This document shows positions 1 through 13,163 of a stretch of 64,000 nucleotides of DNA, in pieces. Under the pieces are notes generated by a model. It worked only from the letters and a program-made list of their open reading frames with translations. It did not search any database and was not told the origin of the DNA. The stretch comes from Lingula anatina (Eukaryota; Brachiopoda; Lingulata; Lingulida; Lingulidae). Location of the stretch: the NCBI RefSeq assembly GCF_001039355.2, contig NW_019775456.1, positions 10,025 through 74,024 on the forward strand. Direction: 5' to 3'. Positions within the stretch are counted from its first letter, which is position 1. Each line of letters begins with the position of its first letter. The translations under genes and the position numbers were made by a program.

Positions 1-38
<38 letters not shown>

Positions 39-82
39 AAATAATAATAATAATAATAATGATAATAATGATAATAATAATA
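1..82. repeat. ATT/AAT microsatellite
   Basis: Nearly pure ATT trinucleotide repeat that switches phase to AAT/GATAAT, giving a potential hairpin at the window edge. It lies upstream of the transporter gene. Confidence 0.95.
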
Positions 83-312
83 ACCACAGCAAAGCTTGCT
101 GATGACAAGCAAGAATAAAAGTCTAGTGATATTTGTGCACACTCGATTAAGTCAATATAACTTTACATATTCCGGGCACATACTACTCTCAGAGGCAGGG
201 TGCGCTAATAGTTTGGCTGTTACATCTTTTTGATTTACCTTTACTATTTTAGAGGTCCCTAGATGGTGCTCGCATTCCGGGTTAGCATATTTATTATCGT
301 GTGTTGGACAAC

Positions 313-1418
313 ATGGAAAATACAACGTGTTGGAAGCTATTCTGCGCCGTCTTGGGAATCTTAGAAGCTGCTGTCTACTCTGCAACGTTATTCGGATGGC
401 CAGCGTATGTGTACATATTCATAGAGGAACACTTTTACTATTCCCTATGTCGTTTTGACTCTAGAGGGAATGCTAGCAGTGACATTGTAGAACTTGCCTG
501 TACTGGTTTTGGTAATTGCACTCACGAAAATGCCGAAGATGGCCGCGTTCAAAATTGCACTGAGCAGGAAGGGATGTTAAACTTAGTCTACACGGTGGCA
601 TTTGTCGGTTTAGCGGCTCTCTCAATGCTGGGGTATATTTTTGATCACTGTGGGACAGTGTTCGTGAGAACCATATCCATGTAAGTATAGGTAATATGAA
701 CACATTACAACTCAGTAGAATGTTCAAGGTGAATTCATTATCGTCATTGCGTGTCATTGTGCGTTAAACTTGACTTTCATGTGAGAAAGATGTATTTCTC
801 TGCCTTGTGCTCTCTCTCTGTCTCTGTACGAATACATTGGAAACCAGGTTAAACATGTTGTGTTTACACTTGTTAAACGACGGCTTTTTTGACAGAGCAT
901 TCAATTCTAAAGAAATGACAGTAGCATTTGATTAATCTTAAGAGTTTCTCTTTAAGATGTCTATGTGCTGGAGGATTCTTCCTTATGGCGTTAGCAGAAT
1001 CAGGTAAGAAAAAAACACACCACCTTTTCGGAAAACATACAAACTTAAATATACGGTAACTAATAAAACCAACACTTTTTCCTCTCGGTAGATGGTTACT
1101 TACATAAGATAATTATTTTTCTATTTTAGTCGGGAGAATTCTGTTCACATGTGAAGAGGCTTTATAAGAAATTGTGGGTGAATCATGAATTTAAAAAAAG
1201 AATAAAAAAGATTAAAAAATACTTCGAGGAGAAAGTATTTCGAATAAAACAAGTACACACAAGCACAGCATTCCTCATATTAAAGACTGCCATGAATTTT
1301 GAAATTTTATATCAGTGTGTCAAAAAGTAAAAGGCCCCGGCATGTTCAGTGAAGGAGAACACTTTATATGTATTACACACAGTAAAGGAAATTAATAATT
1401 ACCATTGACAATTTAAAA

Positions 1419-1506
<88 letters not shown>

Positions 1507-4500
1507 TTAATTTTCTTTTTACAGAAACAGAGTGGCTGTTATTCCCTGGGGCTGTATTTCACCTACTGGGAGGGGTGCAGTTGGCTGTAACTGACGTCCA
1601 AGTGGCCACGCTATTTCCTAAGCTAAAGGCAACACTCACCTGTTTGGTTTCCGGTGCTATGGGCATAAGTGCTTTTGTGCCTATCCTGCTGAAGGTAGGG
1701 AACCCCTGTATCACATAGCACACATAAAAATCGCAAATGTAATTTGGATGGGACGCTACTGTGATAACAACTTTATGAACTGGCACGATGATGAAGAAAT
1801 CCTCTCTGTTAAATGTAAGATGATCTGCATGAGATATTTAAGAATAAATCAATATAGACAATAATAAATAACGCATTTTAGTGACATTTATCTTTTTCAA
1901 AATGTTAGTATCCCGATTCTTTCGTAAAAGGGTGAAATAGCCGTTGCTAAAATAATAACGTTGACTTCACCAATGGGTATGTGTAAATATGCTTTAACCT
2001 TTTTGTAGATGGCGTACCAGGCTGGAGTGTCGTACAAGACGTGCATGTTCACCTTTGTCGGCATTATCCTTCTTATGTCTACTGCCAACACAATCACACT
2101 TCCACCTAGACAGGATGACGACGGGAACAACATTGACATAGCCTGTTGTTTAAAGATACGTAAAAGGTTCACCAGTACCAAGGAATCGCCTCCATCGTGC
2201 GGTGAGAGTAGTACGACTGTCGACTGCAAGGCCAAGCCAGATAGTGTTGATAAATTTGAATCGGACGACGAGGTTAACGAAATTCAAATAATTGGAGAAG
2301 ACTTTGTAATTGCAGCAATTTCTTCAGATTACACAAATATACAGCCAAAAACGGAATCCGACCTTGATTCCGATAATGACGCTTGGCAACACAAAAACAA
2401 GGTCAATCCGTTGGAACGCCGTACTGACGGGAGTGCGGACATGGTCCCGGATGTAGAGAACCCTGAAAGCAAGGAAACAGACAAAGGCACTACCATAAGC
2501 TCACTCCAAGGCTCACAGCTATTTCTCAGAAGTCCTATCTTTTGGATTCTGATGTTGTGGTTGTTGTGCCAGACAACTCTGATTGTCACCTACCAAGGCA
2601 GTTTTTATGCCGTCATCAATTACTACGGGAACAATGTCAAAAGTACAGGTAATTGATTAACGTGTATATTACTTAAACTCCTGTTACACTGGGCTTCAGT
2701 CACGAATTTTGCAGACTCTCACAAACCGTTCATTAATTGATATATTTTATATGTTTTAATTTTTTTAAATATCTGATCACCTTATTATGTTACAGTAAGT
2801 ACGTATACCGACGTGTTTTCCTGGTTCCAAGTTGGTGCCCTGTTCTGGGCCTTGCTGACTGGTTTGATGCTGGACAAACTGATAGCCGGGGCGACCAAAG
2901 AAGGTAATAAACATGATGATGCTATTAATTGATATATATGAGTAAAACTGTTTTCTCATGACGATGAAGATATTAACTGATATATGAGTGAAACAGTTTT
3001 CCTTGCCTTTTTGCTCGGAAGCAAAATAATACAATAAATAGAGGGTGGAATTGTGAGATTATAATGTGAGTAAAGCAAATATGGAAGTTCCTCAATATAA
3101 ACGAACGTTAATTATAAATAGCATTAGCGTCCAGGCAAAAGATACTACATGTACCCCAAAGAAGTTAGTGAACACCCGCCATTCAAGATACAAATGCCTA
3201 TAGTTATTACAATTTGGCAATTCTGAGACAAAGTGATCAGTCAGTATTGGATGGCATTTATAGTTTAACTGTATTGCAATGAAACATTTTTGTACTATTG
3301 GAAAGTAACGATTTTTGATCATTCTGTGGTCGTGGGGGATACGTAAACATTTGGGTTAAATCATTTGGCCTTCCGACTTCCTAGGGTTTATGCTTCGAAA
3401 AAAAAGAGCTTCTGGAAAATAGATGGCATACTAATAATCGCCCATGCAAATAACCATCGTGACAGATTTTACAGAGGCACTAGCTTTGCCCTTACGCCAT
3501 GGTTTGTCACTGAAGGAAAAAGGTAGCACATAAATATATTACAGTTTTTGGGTAGACAAGACCTACTGAATGCCATTCAGTGATTCTTATGCTGAATCAG
3601 TGGCTGACGGTAATTCACAGTTACCCAACAGACTCAAGTCAGCCCAGGATCATTTGATTCTATTTCTCTGATATTATGCAACACGCTGTTACTGCCAGGA
3701 CACTGAAAATATAAGCCAAAAGCGCCCGTCATGTTACCTTTAATAACCATACTTTTAGAAGCCGGTTAAGGGGTGAAACCTCTTGCATGACTCCAGACAG
3801 AGCAAGCAATCCTACTACCAAGACAGAACAGCTTGGATGGCGTTGGCAAACCCATCACAGATGCTGATTAGGTCCCTTTACTGAGTTCAGATTTACAACC
3901 AAGAGCACGAGGGCAGACTCCGAGTGTACTGGCGAGTCCAGACGCAAGAAGTGCGAGGGTGTCAGTGTAATGGAGCAGGGCGGGTTTTCATTACATCATC
4001 ACGCCCCCCTTCTGTTTATTTATGATAATCTCTCCGGATCCTACTACAAAACTGCAATTACAATACTGTTGGCATTGCCATTCCTGCATATTGGTTATGG
4101 AGCTATGACAATACACGTCCTCGCCTTGCAAGAGAGGCCAGAGATTTCTATCCGCAGATCCGCACATCACATGATCCTCACACCACTGCACTTCTTGCGT
4201 CCACAAACTAGGGTGGTCTGTCTACACGTCCACTACGCGCACTTACAGGACCACATAATGGCCACGGTTCAGCAAAAGTATCCCAAGTTAGCTCAATAAG
4301 CTTTTTCAATAGCGCAGGCACGAAATGTATTCCATTCCATGGCAATCGCTTAAGACATAAATTACTCGATGGAGAGGCGTTAAGAAGCACGTGTTGTTTT
4401 CAAAGGCAGACACACATGATACTGAATAGACTTTTAGAGCTGTGAATTTAATTTTGACCCACCCCTTCCAGTCCATGCTCGTTTGCATAATGATGCTTGA

Positions 4501-5361
4501 TAGTTAAGTCCATGCAATGCACGATTAAAGAAAGTGACGATTGGCAATTATCGTAACTCCTTTTGAGCAGTAGAATATTCGGATAAAACGATGCTTATAT
4601 GCTATATCCATCAAACGATCTCAAATATGTGTACAGTGCAAATATTATTATGTATTTTATATTGCAGAGAGAGAACGCCGCTTCATGGCTCCATTTGCTA
4701 TGACAGTATTGGCAGGATTCGTGGTCTCCATAGCCAGTATAATCCCCATTATCGAGATGCAGTTTGTAGCCATTTTGTTTCACTCTCTGTTGAAAAACGG
4801 GAGTTTCGCTGTGCATTTGGCATTCTTAGTTATCGCGTAAGTAAATCGGTAATAATACGTGAGTTTACTTTCTCTATCTCTTATCATGCACCTGTTTACA
4901 TGGGTCTCCTTCCATGTTTATTTTGTGTCAAAAGGAAAGTAACAAAGCATCATGTGTGGATGATATAGATAATCGCCGGACACATGTTCTTCCAACACAA
5001 GGTTTTATTTGCTTTAGGTTTCCGAAGGAACACACAGGGAAGGCACTTGGAATTCAAGTTTCTGTCGCCAATTTGCTGACCTTCATTCAATTTCCAATAT
5101 TTTCCTGGTACAAGCACAGCCTGGAAAGTGACCCATTTTGGGTGTGTATGAACCGCTGCTTATACGCAGAGATCCGTTCTAGAAGATAAGAAAAAAAAAT
5201 AACATCCGAAGAAACTGGTTGTAACCTCAAAAATGTCTTAAGTTAATTCTTATAAGCATGACCGACTAGGTTTTTAGTTTTGAAGAAGCTGCATGCGTTG
5301 TAGATTATTTTGTCCAGCCAACAATGGTCTGTAGACCTTTCTGAGGTGCATATCATTTAGG

Positions 5362-5432
<71 letters not shown>

Positions 5433-5580
5433 TCTTTCTTTTCTTCTTTTTATTTTGTTTTGTTTTGCTTTGTAGTTGGGAATTTTGTTCCTTGGGATAA
5501 GCTGCACATCCAGCAGTTTGCCTTTTTACCTTCTTTGGCGTCGGTGTCGCTCCACAAGCTCTGACATTTACAGACATTAG
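313..5580 (+). CDS. SLC43-like: SLC43-family major facilitator transporter, 8 exons, 576 aa
   Basis: This is a plasma-membrane solute carrier of the SLC43 family. Known members move large neutral amino acids (LAT3/LAT4) or purine nucleobases (SLC43A3). I place the coding exons at 313-680, 957-1003, 1525-1694, 2009-2648, 2796-2903, 4668-4836, 5018-5141 and 5476-5580. All junctions are GT-AG and the phases join without a break into 577 codons. The first ATG in frame is at 313 (MENTTCWKLF). A hydrophobic helix follows, then a glycosylatable extracellular loop with several N-x-S/T sites. The MFS loop signature FDHCGTVFVR lies at the end of exon 1. Exon 4 holds a long acidic cytoplasmic loop between the two 6-helix halves. 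The FPKEHTGKALG segment is in exon 7. The last exon gives the final helix and a basic tail (LLWRRCRS). Length fits the family (about 490-570 aa). The substrate cannot be told from sequence. Confidence 0.88.
1422..1501. repeat. (AT)n microsatellite with T-tract, intron 2 of the transporter
   Basis: About 34 AT units followed by a T-run, just upstream of the exon 3 acceptor. The T-run may double as its polypyrimidine tract. Confidence 0.9.
2904..4667 (+). other. Long intron 5 of the transporter, no supported gene
   Basis: This 1.76 kb intron lies between GT-AG bounded exons 5 and 6. It contains a 109-codon open frame at about 3970-4299. That frame has no recognisable domain and no splice context, and I regard it as chance. 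Near its start the intron repeats a short motif about 60 bases apart (a version of ATTAATTGATATATATGAGTA at roughly 2925 and 2975). Confidence 0.6.
5365..5427. repeat. (AT)n microsatellite in the last intron of the transporter
   Basis: About 31 AT units, some 50 bases upstream of the exon 8 acceptor. It is followed by a T-rich tract suited to the 3' splice site. Confidence 0.9.
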
Positions 5581-5754
5581 ATGGCAGCCAGGAAATACGC
5601 CAAAAGAAAACTGCCCGTTATGTGAAGACGATGAGTTCCGATGCCACAAGCGGATTCCAATTGTTCACAGATGTCTGTTGCAGAAACACAACTAATTTAT
5701 TGGAAAACGTCACTCCAGAATTAGGTCGTTGGTTTAGCCCATAGCCAGACAAAA

Positions 5755-6645
5755 AAAAAAAAAAAGGAATGGGATATATTTACCGACCATAATAAGAGAT
5801 TTGGTCTTAACCCCCGGAGTGTGTCAAGTATGTCTGAAAATGAAGAATAATTGTGTGATCATACAGGACCCGGTTTCACACGTAATAAAAACATTTCCAG
5901 GATAAGAACCTTATTACCATGATTGCATGGTCACAAGGGCACATTTTACCCTATCAGAAACAGCGTTAACGTTACAACACTCTCATGGGTATACTAATCA
6001 ACTACGCCAACTATTTTATTTATTTATTTCTTTTTTAGAAACTGTGTCTAGATCACCATTTACCCACGCTTAATCCATCTTTCCATAGTAAGCCGTTCGC
6101 TTACCATATATTGTACGTACTTGTAAATCATGTAAATCCATTACAACGTTATTTAAGAGTTTATTGTAGACCTCTGGTTGGTTGCGTCGGGGCCCCATTT
6201 CCTCTCACAGAGCACTATTCACTGTAACCTAAGGCCTCTACCACGTTTGCTGAATATCGCACCTACCGGTACATGTACATGTTAACAATGTTGATACAAT
6301 ACAACCTCGATGTATTTATTTATTTATTTATTTATTTATTTGCTATCTTTGTAGTTGTATTGCATTTCTGTATATGATATAGCCTTCACTGCTTAAAGTC
6401 CTTTTTATGTAATAACTCTTTTTTTACTATAATACATTGTCTGCTTAGAGCAAAAAAAAAAAAAATGCAATTATCAATTCTGAAACTGTGAGGTAACTAG
6501 TAGTATGGGAGTTGCCATCAATGATGGCGGGGTGACTGGGAACCAGGAAATAAAGCCAAACAGATGATACGGTGGAGTGGGTCCCTGTGTAACGTGACAG
6601 AGAGCCCCCATGTTAGGGTCAGTCTGAAATAACGGGTTGAGTTAA
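5755..6645 (+). repeat. Segmental duplication unit 1 (downstream of the transporter)
   Basis: This AT-rich stretch is matched, with clear divergence, by 8680-9600 and then 11597-11640. Shared landmarks in the same order include a GACCCGGTTT block, GATAAGAACCTTATT, an ATGATATAGCCTT block, ACATTGTCTGCTTAGAGC-like sequence and AGGGTCAGTCTGAA near the end. No coding potential is seen. It may be 3' flanking DNA of the transporter that was duplicated. Confidence 0.7.
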
Positions 6646-7282
6646 GCCTCGGTCACACTGCGCTCGCAACCTTTTGGCAACCTCTTTGCAGCCTCAGTCA
6701 CAAGGAGGTTGCCATAGGTTTTAAAGTGGTCGCATAAGGTTGCTAACAGGTCGCCTGCGATCGTTGACACATGAAGGCCATTTTTTGTGCACCGATAACC
6801 AGTGCGACTAAAGATGAAAAATATCGGCATCCGAAAAGTTGCCTATCGGTCTCTTCTTGGTTGTCGGTAGGTGCTATAACCAGTAGCATTTCATTTGCAA
6901 CTGCAAGGCCGATTGACAGTATTTAGTCGCCTTGTCGCTTAAAAGTTTTTTTTTTTACTAGTCGCAAGTAGTTGGTAGCAAGTGCTAGAGGGTTGCAGTT
7001 GTAACTGCAGTGTCGATTGGCGGTCTTTAGTCTCTTGGTCGCTTACAGATTTTTTACCGATCGCAGGCATTCGAAAATATGTCGCAGGAAGGTTGCAAGT
7101 GACTGCAATAAAATAGGCGTAGGATGGTTATCTATTTGGGCAAAGACTATTTTCGTAATTGGTCATGTTTGCCTTCTAAATATTAATATCATAAATTATA
7201 ATATTAAAAAAAAAGAAAACATAAAATGAATTTGTTGGCAAGATTTTATACTCATTGCCAAGGCTTTCATATACCATGTATT

Positions 7283-7286
<4 letters not shown>

Positions 7287-7358
<72 letters not shown>
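7287..7358. repeat. (AT)n microsatellite
   Basis: About 36 AT units inside the putative non-autonomous element. Confidence 0.9.
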
Positions 7359-7360
<2 letters not shown>

Positions 7361-7568
7361 GTGAAGCTAAAAGCAATGTACGATTTTTTGACGCTACGTT
7401 TATTTATTTTATCAGTTTGCAAAAATCATAACTAAAATGCCGAAAACCTCAATTATATATTGATATATGTCATTTAAAATTTGCTAAGCCATCTTAACAG
7501 AGTAAACAATGAAAGAAATAAAACGGAAAAAAAACTATTTAATCAGCAATGTATAATTGCAATTTAAC

Positions 7569-7670
7569 ATCCCAGCAGGCAAAAGTCATTGATTCTACGT
7601 TGATTCAACGTTGATCCACCAAAATTAACGTTGATTCAACGGTGAATCAATGTCGTTTGTCTGCTGGGAT
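7569..7670. mobile_element. 102-bp near-palindromic MITE
   Basis: Starts ATCCCAGCAGGCAAA and ends with the inverted match TTTGTCTGCTGGGAT. The arms are built of repeats of ACGTTGATTCAACG type, so nearly the whole element can fold into one hairpin. It is nested inside the larger element. Confidence 0.75.
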
Positions 7671-8679
7671 CATAATTTCAACCATCAAAATTATCCACAA
7701 ATAATTGAACAAATCATGCAATGTGTCCAATAATCCTAAAAAAAAAAGTTTTCAACATGAACAATTTAACATCTTACCAGTGCTTGGTATCCTCAATACA
7801 AGAATGAGACTGTAAAAAGTAGACGAAGCGCACGACCTAGCACGACTAAATAACGTTGTATCGTAAGAGGCGCACGCCAGGGGTTAAAAAGAAAAAAGGG
7901 GGAAGCCACACATACGGTTGCAAATCAGTTGCAAAACAGTCGGCGACCTGTTAGCAACCTGTTGGATACCACAAGTAGGTTTTTCGGATTCCAGTAAGCT
8001 ATCGGTGTTGCAACCGGATATCAACCAGCAGTCATTTGGAAACCACTTTACCAGTAATTGCAACCGATCGCCGACCTTTTTGTAACCGGTGACAGCTGCA
8101 AGTCCCAAAGAGGTTTTTTGTTCAGTGTTACCGTAACCGCACAGGTCTTGCGACCTCAGAGACCAAGTGTTTCAACAAGAAAATATAAAAGGGTATTATA
8201 AGGTTGATAAAGATTAAAAAGTATGCAAATTTATGTTTTATTACAGCACTGGTTTTGTTAGGTGAGGGTGTAGTCTTTTCAAAAGTTCACAAAGCATTGC
8301 TGGTTTTATTTTTGGAAGGAAATGAAAACGTTCTTATTTTCCAAATTCTTTCATCAAATGTTTGTAATCGCCTTACAAGGGGCGTCTTGCAATCCACGGT
8401 CTTACCCAGTATTTCCGAGTTTTTTTTAATACTTTTTTACTGCTTAGATAAACAAAGCCAATGATTATAACAGTCCTGTTTTATTGTAAAGGAGTCGTTT
8501 TACTTTTTTGTCTTTTGAGAGGGGAATTTATGAGAATGCAGCTACTGTCACAAGTTGGCAACATATACATATTCTGTGCGACCTTCCTGCTACCAGTTGA
8601 CAAGCGATTGCTACAGTTTCAATTACCAAATGTTGCAGACTGGTTGTTTATCCCTCGTCAAACGTCAAACGGCCAGACT

Positions 8680-9600
8680 AATAGAAATGGGATTTATTTA
8701 CCGATCATTATAAACATTTGGTTTTAACCCTAAGGCTTTGTCATGTAAGTCTGAAAATGATGAAAGATAGCTGTGTGATCAGGACCCGGTTTAACACAAA
8801 AAAGGGTTCCCTGGATAAGAACCTTATTGCCAAGGTAACATGGTCACAGAAACACATCTTACCGTATCAGGAGTAGTTTTACAACACACTCATGGAAATC
8901 CTAGCCAACTAAGCCAGGAACCTGACCATTCTACCAGGAGGTCAATACAGGAGAAAGACTCTCTAATAAAGAAACACAGTTGGTCTTTGGTATGCAATAT
9001 TGCTTCTGCAAAGTTAATTTATTAATATCAGTATTTATACATGCCCACGCTAAACCCATCGATTCTTAGCCGCTCGCTTGCCATGTAACGGTGTATTGTA
9101 GGTATACTTTTAAATCATGTAAATCTAATACAACATTGATTAATAGTTAATCGCAGGCCTCTGATTGGTCACGTCTCACTGGACTCTATTCTTTTTTGAG
9201 TCCCCTAAGTCCTGTACACCGTTTGTTGCATATCGCACCTGAATGTACATGTTTACAATGTATCATGTTGATTCAATACAACCTCGATTATTATACATAT
9301 ATATATTTGTAGTTGTGTTGCATTTCGGTATATGATATAGCCTTTACTGCTTGTATAGTCCTTTATAATGTGATAAATCACACCTCTTCACTATAATATA
9401 TTGTCTGCTTAGAGCAAATTATGCAATTTTGAAGATTCAGTTTTGAAACTTTGATACAATTTTGAAACTGTGAATCAACCACTAGTATGGCAGTTGCCAT
9501 CAATGATGGCGGGCGATTAGAAAAAAAAATGATACTGCGATGTATGGTGACAGAGAGTCCGTTTCCCATTCATATGTACAGGTAAGCCTCGTTCTAGATT
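8680..9600 (+). repeat. Segmental duplication unit 2
   Basis: Diverged direct copy of 5755-6645, with the same order of short conserved blocks. Its match to the end of unit 1 resumes at 11597-11640, so about 2 kb (roughly 9600-11596) was inserted into this copy. Confidence 0.7.
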
Positions 9601-9677
9601 TTGACCCACTTAGGTCAGGCTAAGTATAACCATTATAACTCATTGGAGGATGGACTTTCTGTTACACGGACCCTCAG

Positions 9678-11600
9678 TTTCGTTAAACCGATGTGAAAGG
9701 AATGTATGTCCCCCAGGAACGAAGGTCCTACGCAAAACATGTCCTATGAAACGCATGTCCTATGAAACGCAAGTCCTACATAATTAATACCCCTACAATA
9801 CTTATAAACGCGAGGCCATAAGTATCGGTAATTTTCAGTTGACTGCTTCCACACAGGCTCATGAGTAAACGGCTTGATTCAATAACCAATAGCGAAAAGA
9901 AACGTTAGTGAGTTCGAATCCCCAGCAGCGATGTTACTCTCTTTATGCAAATGTTATCCCAATTTATTCCCCTCTTCAACGAACTAAAAGCACTTTATGT
10001 TGTTATACAATTTAGATTATTTTGATGAGGTGAAATTTTGAATCATTTAAATGTTTGATATAAATATCATTTTTTAAAGTTGAGCTATTTTAGATTTCTT
10101 TCATAAACTCGAGGTAGACTATACAAGGCCGTGGCCGAATTTTATTGGATAAGTGGACATATAAGAGCTGATGCTTCCTACTTTCACCTGAAAATACAAA
10201 GACATAAAATTTACGTCATCGAGAAGTGTTCAACATGTTCTTCTAAGTGTATATATCGCGAGAGGGTGGCAGTGTATTATTTCACACACTCGTATTTCAT
10301 CGAAAAAAAAAAAAACTGTAAGACGTGAAGTGTGATGTGTATAAAGGACAAAATACATTGGTTAGAAATGGGCACCAGTCAAACTCTAAATCTGTGTACC
10401 CCCAGACAATTGTATGTGGATGGCCGATTAATAACAATTAAAGTCATAATAACTCTTCGTTTTGGCCAAAAATTGGATTTTCCTGGAAAAAAAGGCAATT
10501 TTCCCGTACTTACCAATGGTCAACGACCCCAATCCTGCATTCAAAGTTAATCCAGGGTTTTTTCCTAAACGTACGGTTCTTTGTTAAAATCTCTTAAGAG
10601 ATTTTAACTGACTGAGCTCTCTCTGACATTGCATAGTCACTGGTGACCTACTTAAAACCGCGGGAAAAGCGGACAACAATAACACTATATAACAATAATA
10701 TAAGATTCATGAGATATATTCGTCTTTTCGTTAAAAATGCATTTATATCCACAATGCGTGCCATTCTGGGATTTTCGCTATGCTATCCGACGCACTGTAC
10801 AAAAACTCGCAACTTACGTCTGCGTCTGCATCAATGCGTTTCGCGCCATGTTATTTTGGTCTCGAATGAACGCGAGAACGTGACACCCTTACGTCATTAG
10901 CAACGGATGCCTTGACGACCGGGAAGAAAGGCATCGAAAGCCCTATTGACAAGCACAGATTTTAGTTTTACTACAATAACGGCCGTTTTAGTGGTAAAAT
11001 ACAATATAATATATTCCCATGCTTTGTTTACAATGTATTTCTTGCCGAATTTTGAATCTCAAAGGAAGAGTTATTATTGCTTTAAGGCATTTATGTTACA
11101 CGAAGAGGCCGACATATTTCAGAAGGTGCATTGACTGGCGCGAATCTCATATTTTTCATATTTTGATATTTCATTTGAATTGAAATATGAAATAAAATGG
11201 AAAAAAAATTATATTATATTATAAATCTAACATTAATTTGTAGTCATTTTTTGTTTATTTAAAATATCTTAAGTTAGGCGAATAAATTGTGTATAGGGAC
11301 ACATGTATACAAATAATTTAAAAAACGTATTACATAATTAAACATCACGTTTAAAATTTCTAAAATTAGCACCTCGTCCATATGAAAATATCAGAGGACG
11401 TCTATTACTAGTCTAGCTGGGAATATATGTCCGACTAGGACATCGATACCTGTCTGCAGGACTTAAAATACTAAGTAATGGGTGTCCACTGGACTTTAAA
11501 TCCCAGGAAATTATGTCCTAGGACATGTGTTCCTAGGAATGGAAGACCCAGGACATGCATTCCCAGGACTTCCGTTCCCTTCACACCGGCGTCCCACATG
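9678..11600. mobile_element. Putative DNA element with TIRs made of GTCCTAGGAA-type subrepeats
   Basis: The left end (GATGTGAAAGGAATGTATGTC) matches the inverted right end (GGTGTGAAGGGAACGGAAGTC read on the minus strand at about 11570-11595). Both subterminal regions repeat variants of ATGTCCTATGAAACGCA or ATGTCCTAGGAACAC. No transposase frame is seen. The segment interrupts duplication unit 2, which supports it being an insertion. The exact ends are uncertain. Confidence 0.45.
10436..11085 (+). mobile_element. MITE family A, copy 1
   Basis: Terminal inverted repeats read CAATTAAAGTCATAATAACT and, at the right end, AGAGTTATTATTGCTTTAA. A perfect 26-bp palindrome lies at 10583-10608 (half-site GTTAAAATCTCTT). 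The family shares a TTTTCCTGG/CCCGTACTTACCAATGG block with copies at 25840-26197 and 51843-52167. This copy is longer because of extra central sequence. Confidence 0.65.
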
Positions 11601-11934
11601 CTAGGGTCAGTCTGAAGTAACGGGTTGAGTTAGAGGGCGAATATCACAGGTATAAAGTAACATTGAACGGGCTACTATTCCTTTACTCGGAGTCAGCTAC
11701 CGCTGTTCCTGTCACATTATGTATGAATGTGTTCAAATAAGCCAACCGTACGATCCGATCAAAATGCCACATTTTATTATTTACCAATGTATGATCATAA
11801 CCCTTCACACATCGACAGAAATTTGCGTTTTGAAATAATACACTGTCCAAAGCAATGTGCCCAATAATTTCTTCTGAAAATTGAATCTACCAACATTTAT
11901 GAAATCATCAAATGTTAACTATCCTGTCAGCAAG
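10821..11934 (+). repeat. Direct duplication, copy 1 (ends at a single N)
   Basis: Almost identical to 12046-13163. Differences include a 6-base indel (TCCGCG absent here) and a few substitutions. Its right edge is exactly the isolated N at 11935, which suggests an unmerged contig end rather than a genomic tandem repeat. Confidence 0.9.
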
Positions 11935-12045
11935 NAATACGTCATGATGGACATTAACAGGTGTAGGACCAGAACAGAGCCTCTGGTAAACAGTTTAGAA
12001 CCAAGGGACCGAACTTGATTTGAAGACCAGAAGAGAGGCTTTACA

Positions 12046-13163
12046 TGCGTCTGCATCAATGCGTTTCGCGCCATGTTATTTTGGTCTCGAATGAACGCGA
12101 GAATCCGCGTGACACCCTTACGTCATTAGCAACGGATGCCTTGACGACCGGGAAGAAAGGCATCGAAAGCCCTATTGACAAGCACAGATTTTAGTTTTAC
12201 TACAATAACGGCCGTTTTAGTGGTAAAATACAATATAATATATTCCCATGCTTTGTTTACAATGTATTTCTTGCCGAATTTTGAATCTCAAAGGAAGAGT
12301 TATTATTGCTTTAAGGCATTTATGTTACACGAAGAGGCCGACATATTTCAGAAGGTGCATTGACTGGCGCGAATCTCATATTTTTCATATTTTGATATTT
12401 CATTTTAATTGAAATATGAAATAAAATGGAAAAAAAATTATATTATATTATAAATCTAATATTAATTTGTAGTCATTTTTTGTTTATTTAAAATATCTTA
12501 AGTTAGGCGAATAAATTGTGTTTAGGGACACATGTATACAAATAATTTAAAAAACGTATTACATAATTAAACATCACGTTTAAAATTTCTAAAATTAGCA
12601 CCTCGTCCATATGAAAATATCAGAGGACGTCTATTACTAGTCTAGCCGGGAATATATGTCCGACTAGGACATCGATACCTGTCTGCAGGACTTAAAATAC
12701 TAAGTAATGGGTGTCCACTGGACTTTAAATCCCAGGAAATTATGTCCTAGGACATGTGTTCCTAGGAATGGAAGACCCAGGACATGCATTCCCAGGACTT
12801 CCGTTCCCTTCACACCGGCGTCCCACATGCTAGGGTCAGTCTGAAGTAACGGGTTGAGTTAGAGGGCGAATATCACAGGTATAAAGTAACATTGAACGGG
12901 CTACTATTCCTTTACTCGGAGTCAGCTACCGCTGTTCCTGTCACATTATGTATGAATGTGTTCAAATAAGCCAACCGTACGATCCGATCAAAATGCCACA
13001 TTTTATTATTTACCAATGTATGATCATAACCCTTCACACATCGACAGAAATTTGCGTTTTGAAATAATACACTGTCCAAAGCAATGTGCCCAATAATTTC
13101 TTCTGAAAATTGAATCTACCAACATTTATGAAATCATCAAATGTTAACTATCCTGTCAGCAAG
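12046..13163 (+). repeat. Direct duplication, copy 2
   Basis: Second copy of 10821-11934. It ends at the same base, where a run of about 27 A follows (13164-13190). The poly-A tract probably stopped the assembler in the first copy. Confidence 0.9.

Larger units (their letters stand above)
6646..8178. mobile_element. Probable non-autonomous DNA element with inverted, GTCGC/GGTTGC-rich ends
   Basis: The left end (about 6650-7110) and the right end (about 7900-8178, read on the minus strand) share repeated GTTGC, GGTCGC and GTTGCTAACAGGTCGCC-like motifs in inverted orientation. The left end starts AAGCCTCGGTCACAC. It interrupts the duplicated host sequence exactly where unit 1 stops matching. 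No transposase is visible inside. The exact ends and target-site duplication are unclear. Confidence 0.45.

Noticed and set aside
3970-4299. 109-codon open frame in intron 5 of the transporter
   Set aside because: No domain, no splice context, and it overlaps other chance frames on both strands. The intron is fully explained by its flanking exons.
9895-9950. tRNA-like B-box (GTTCGAATCC)
   Set aside because: I could not fold acceptor, D and anticodon arms around it. At best it is a SINE fragment.
10946-12363. Identical 62-codon open frame seen twice (10946 and 12175)
   Set aside because: It lies inside a MITE and repeats only because the whole block is duplicated. It has no protein features.
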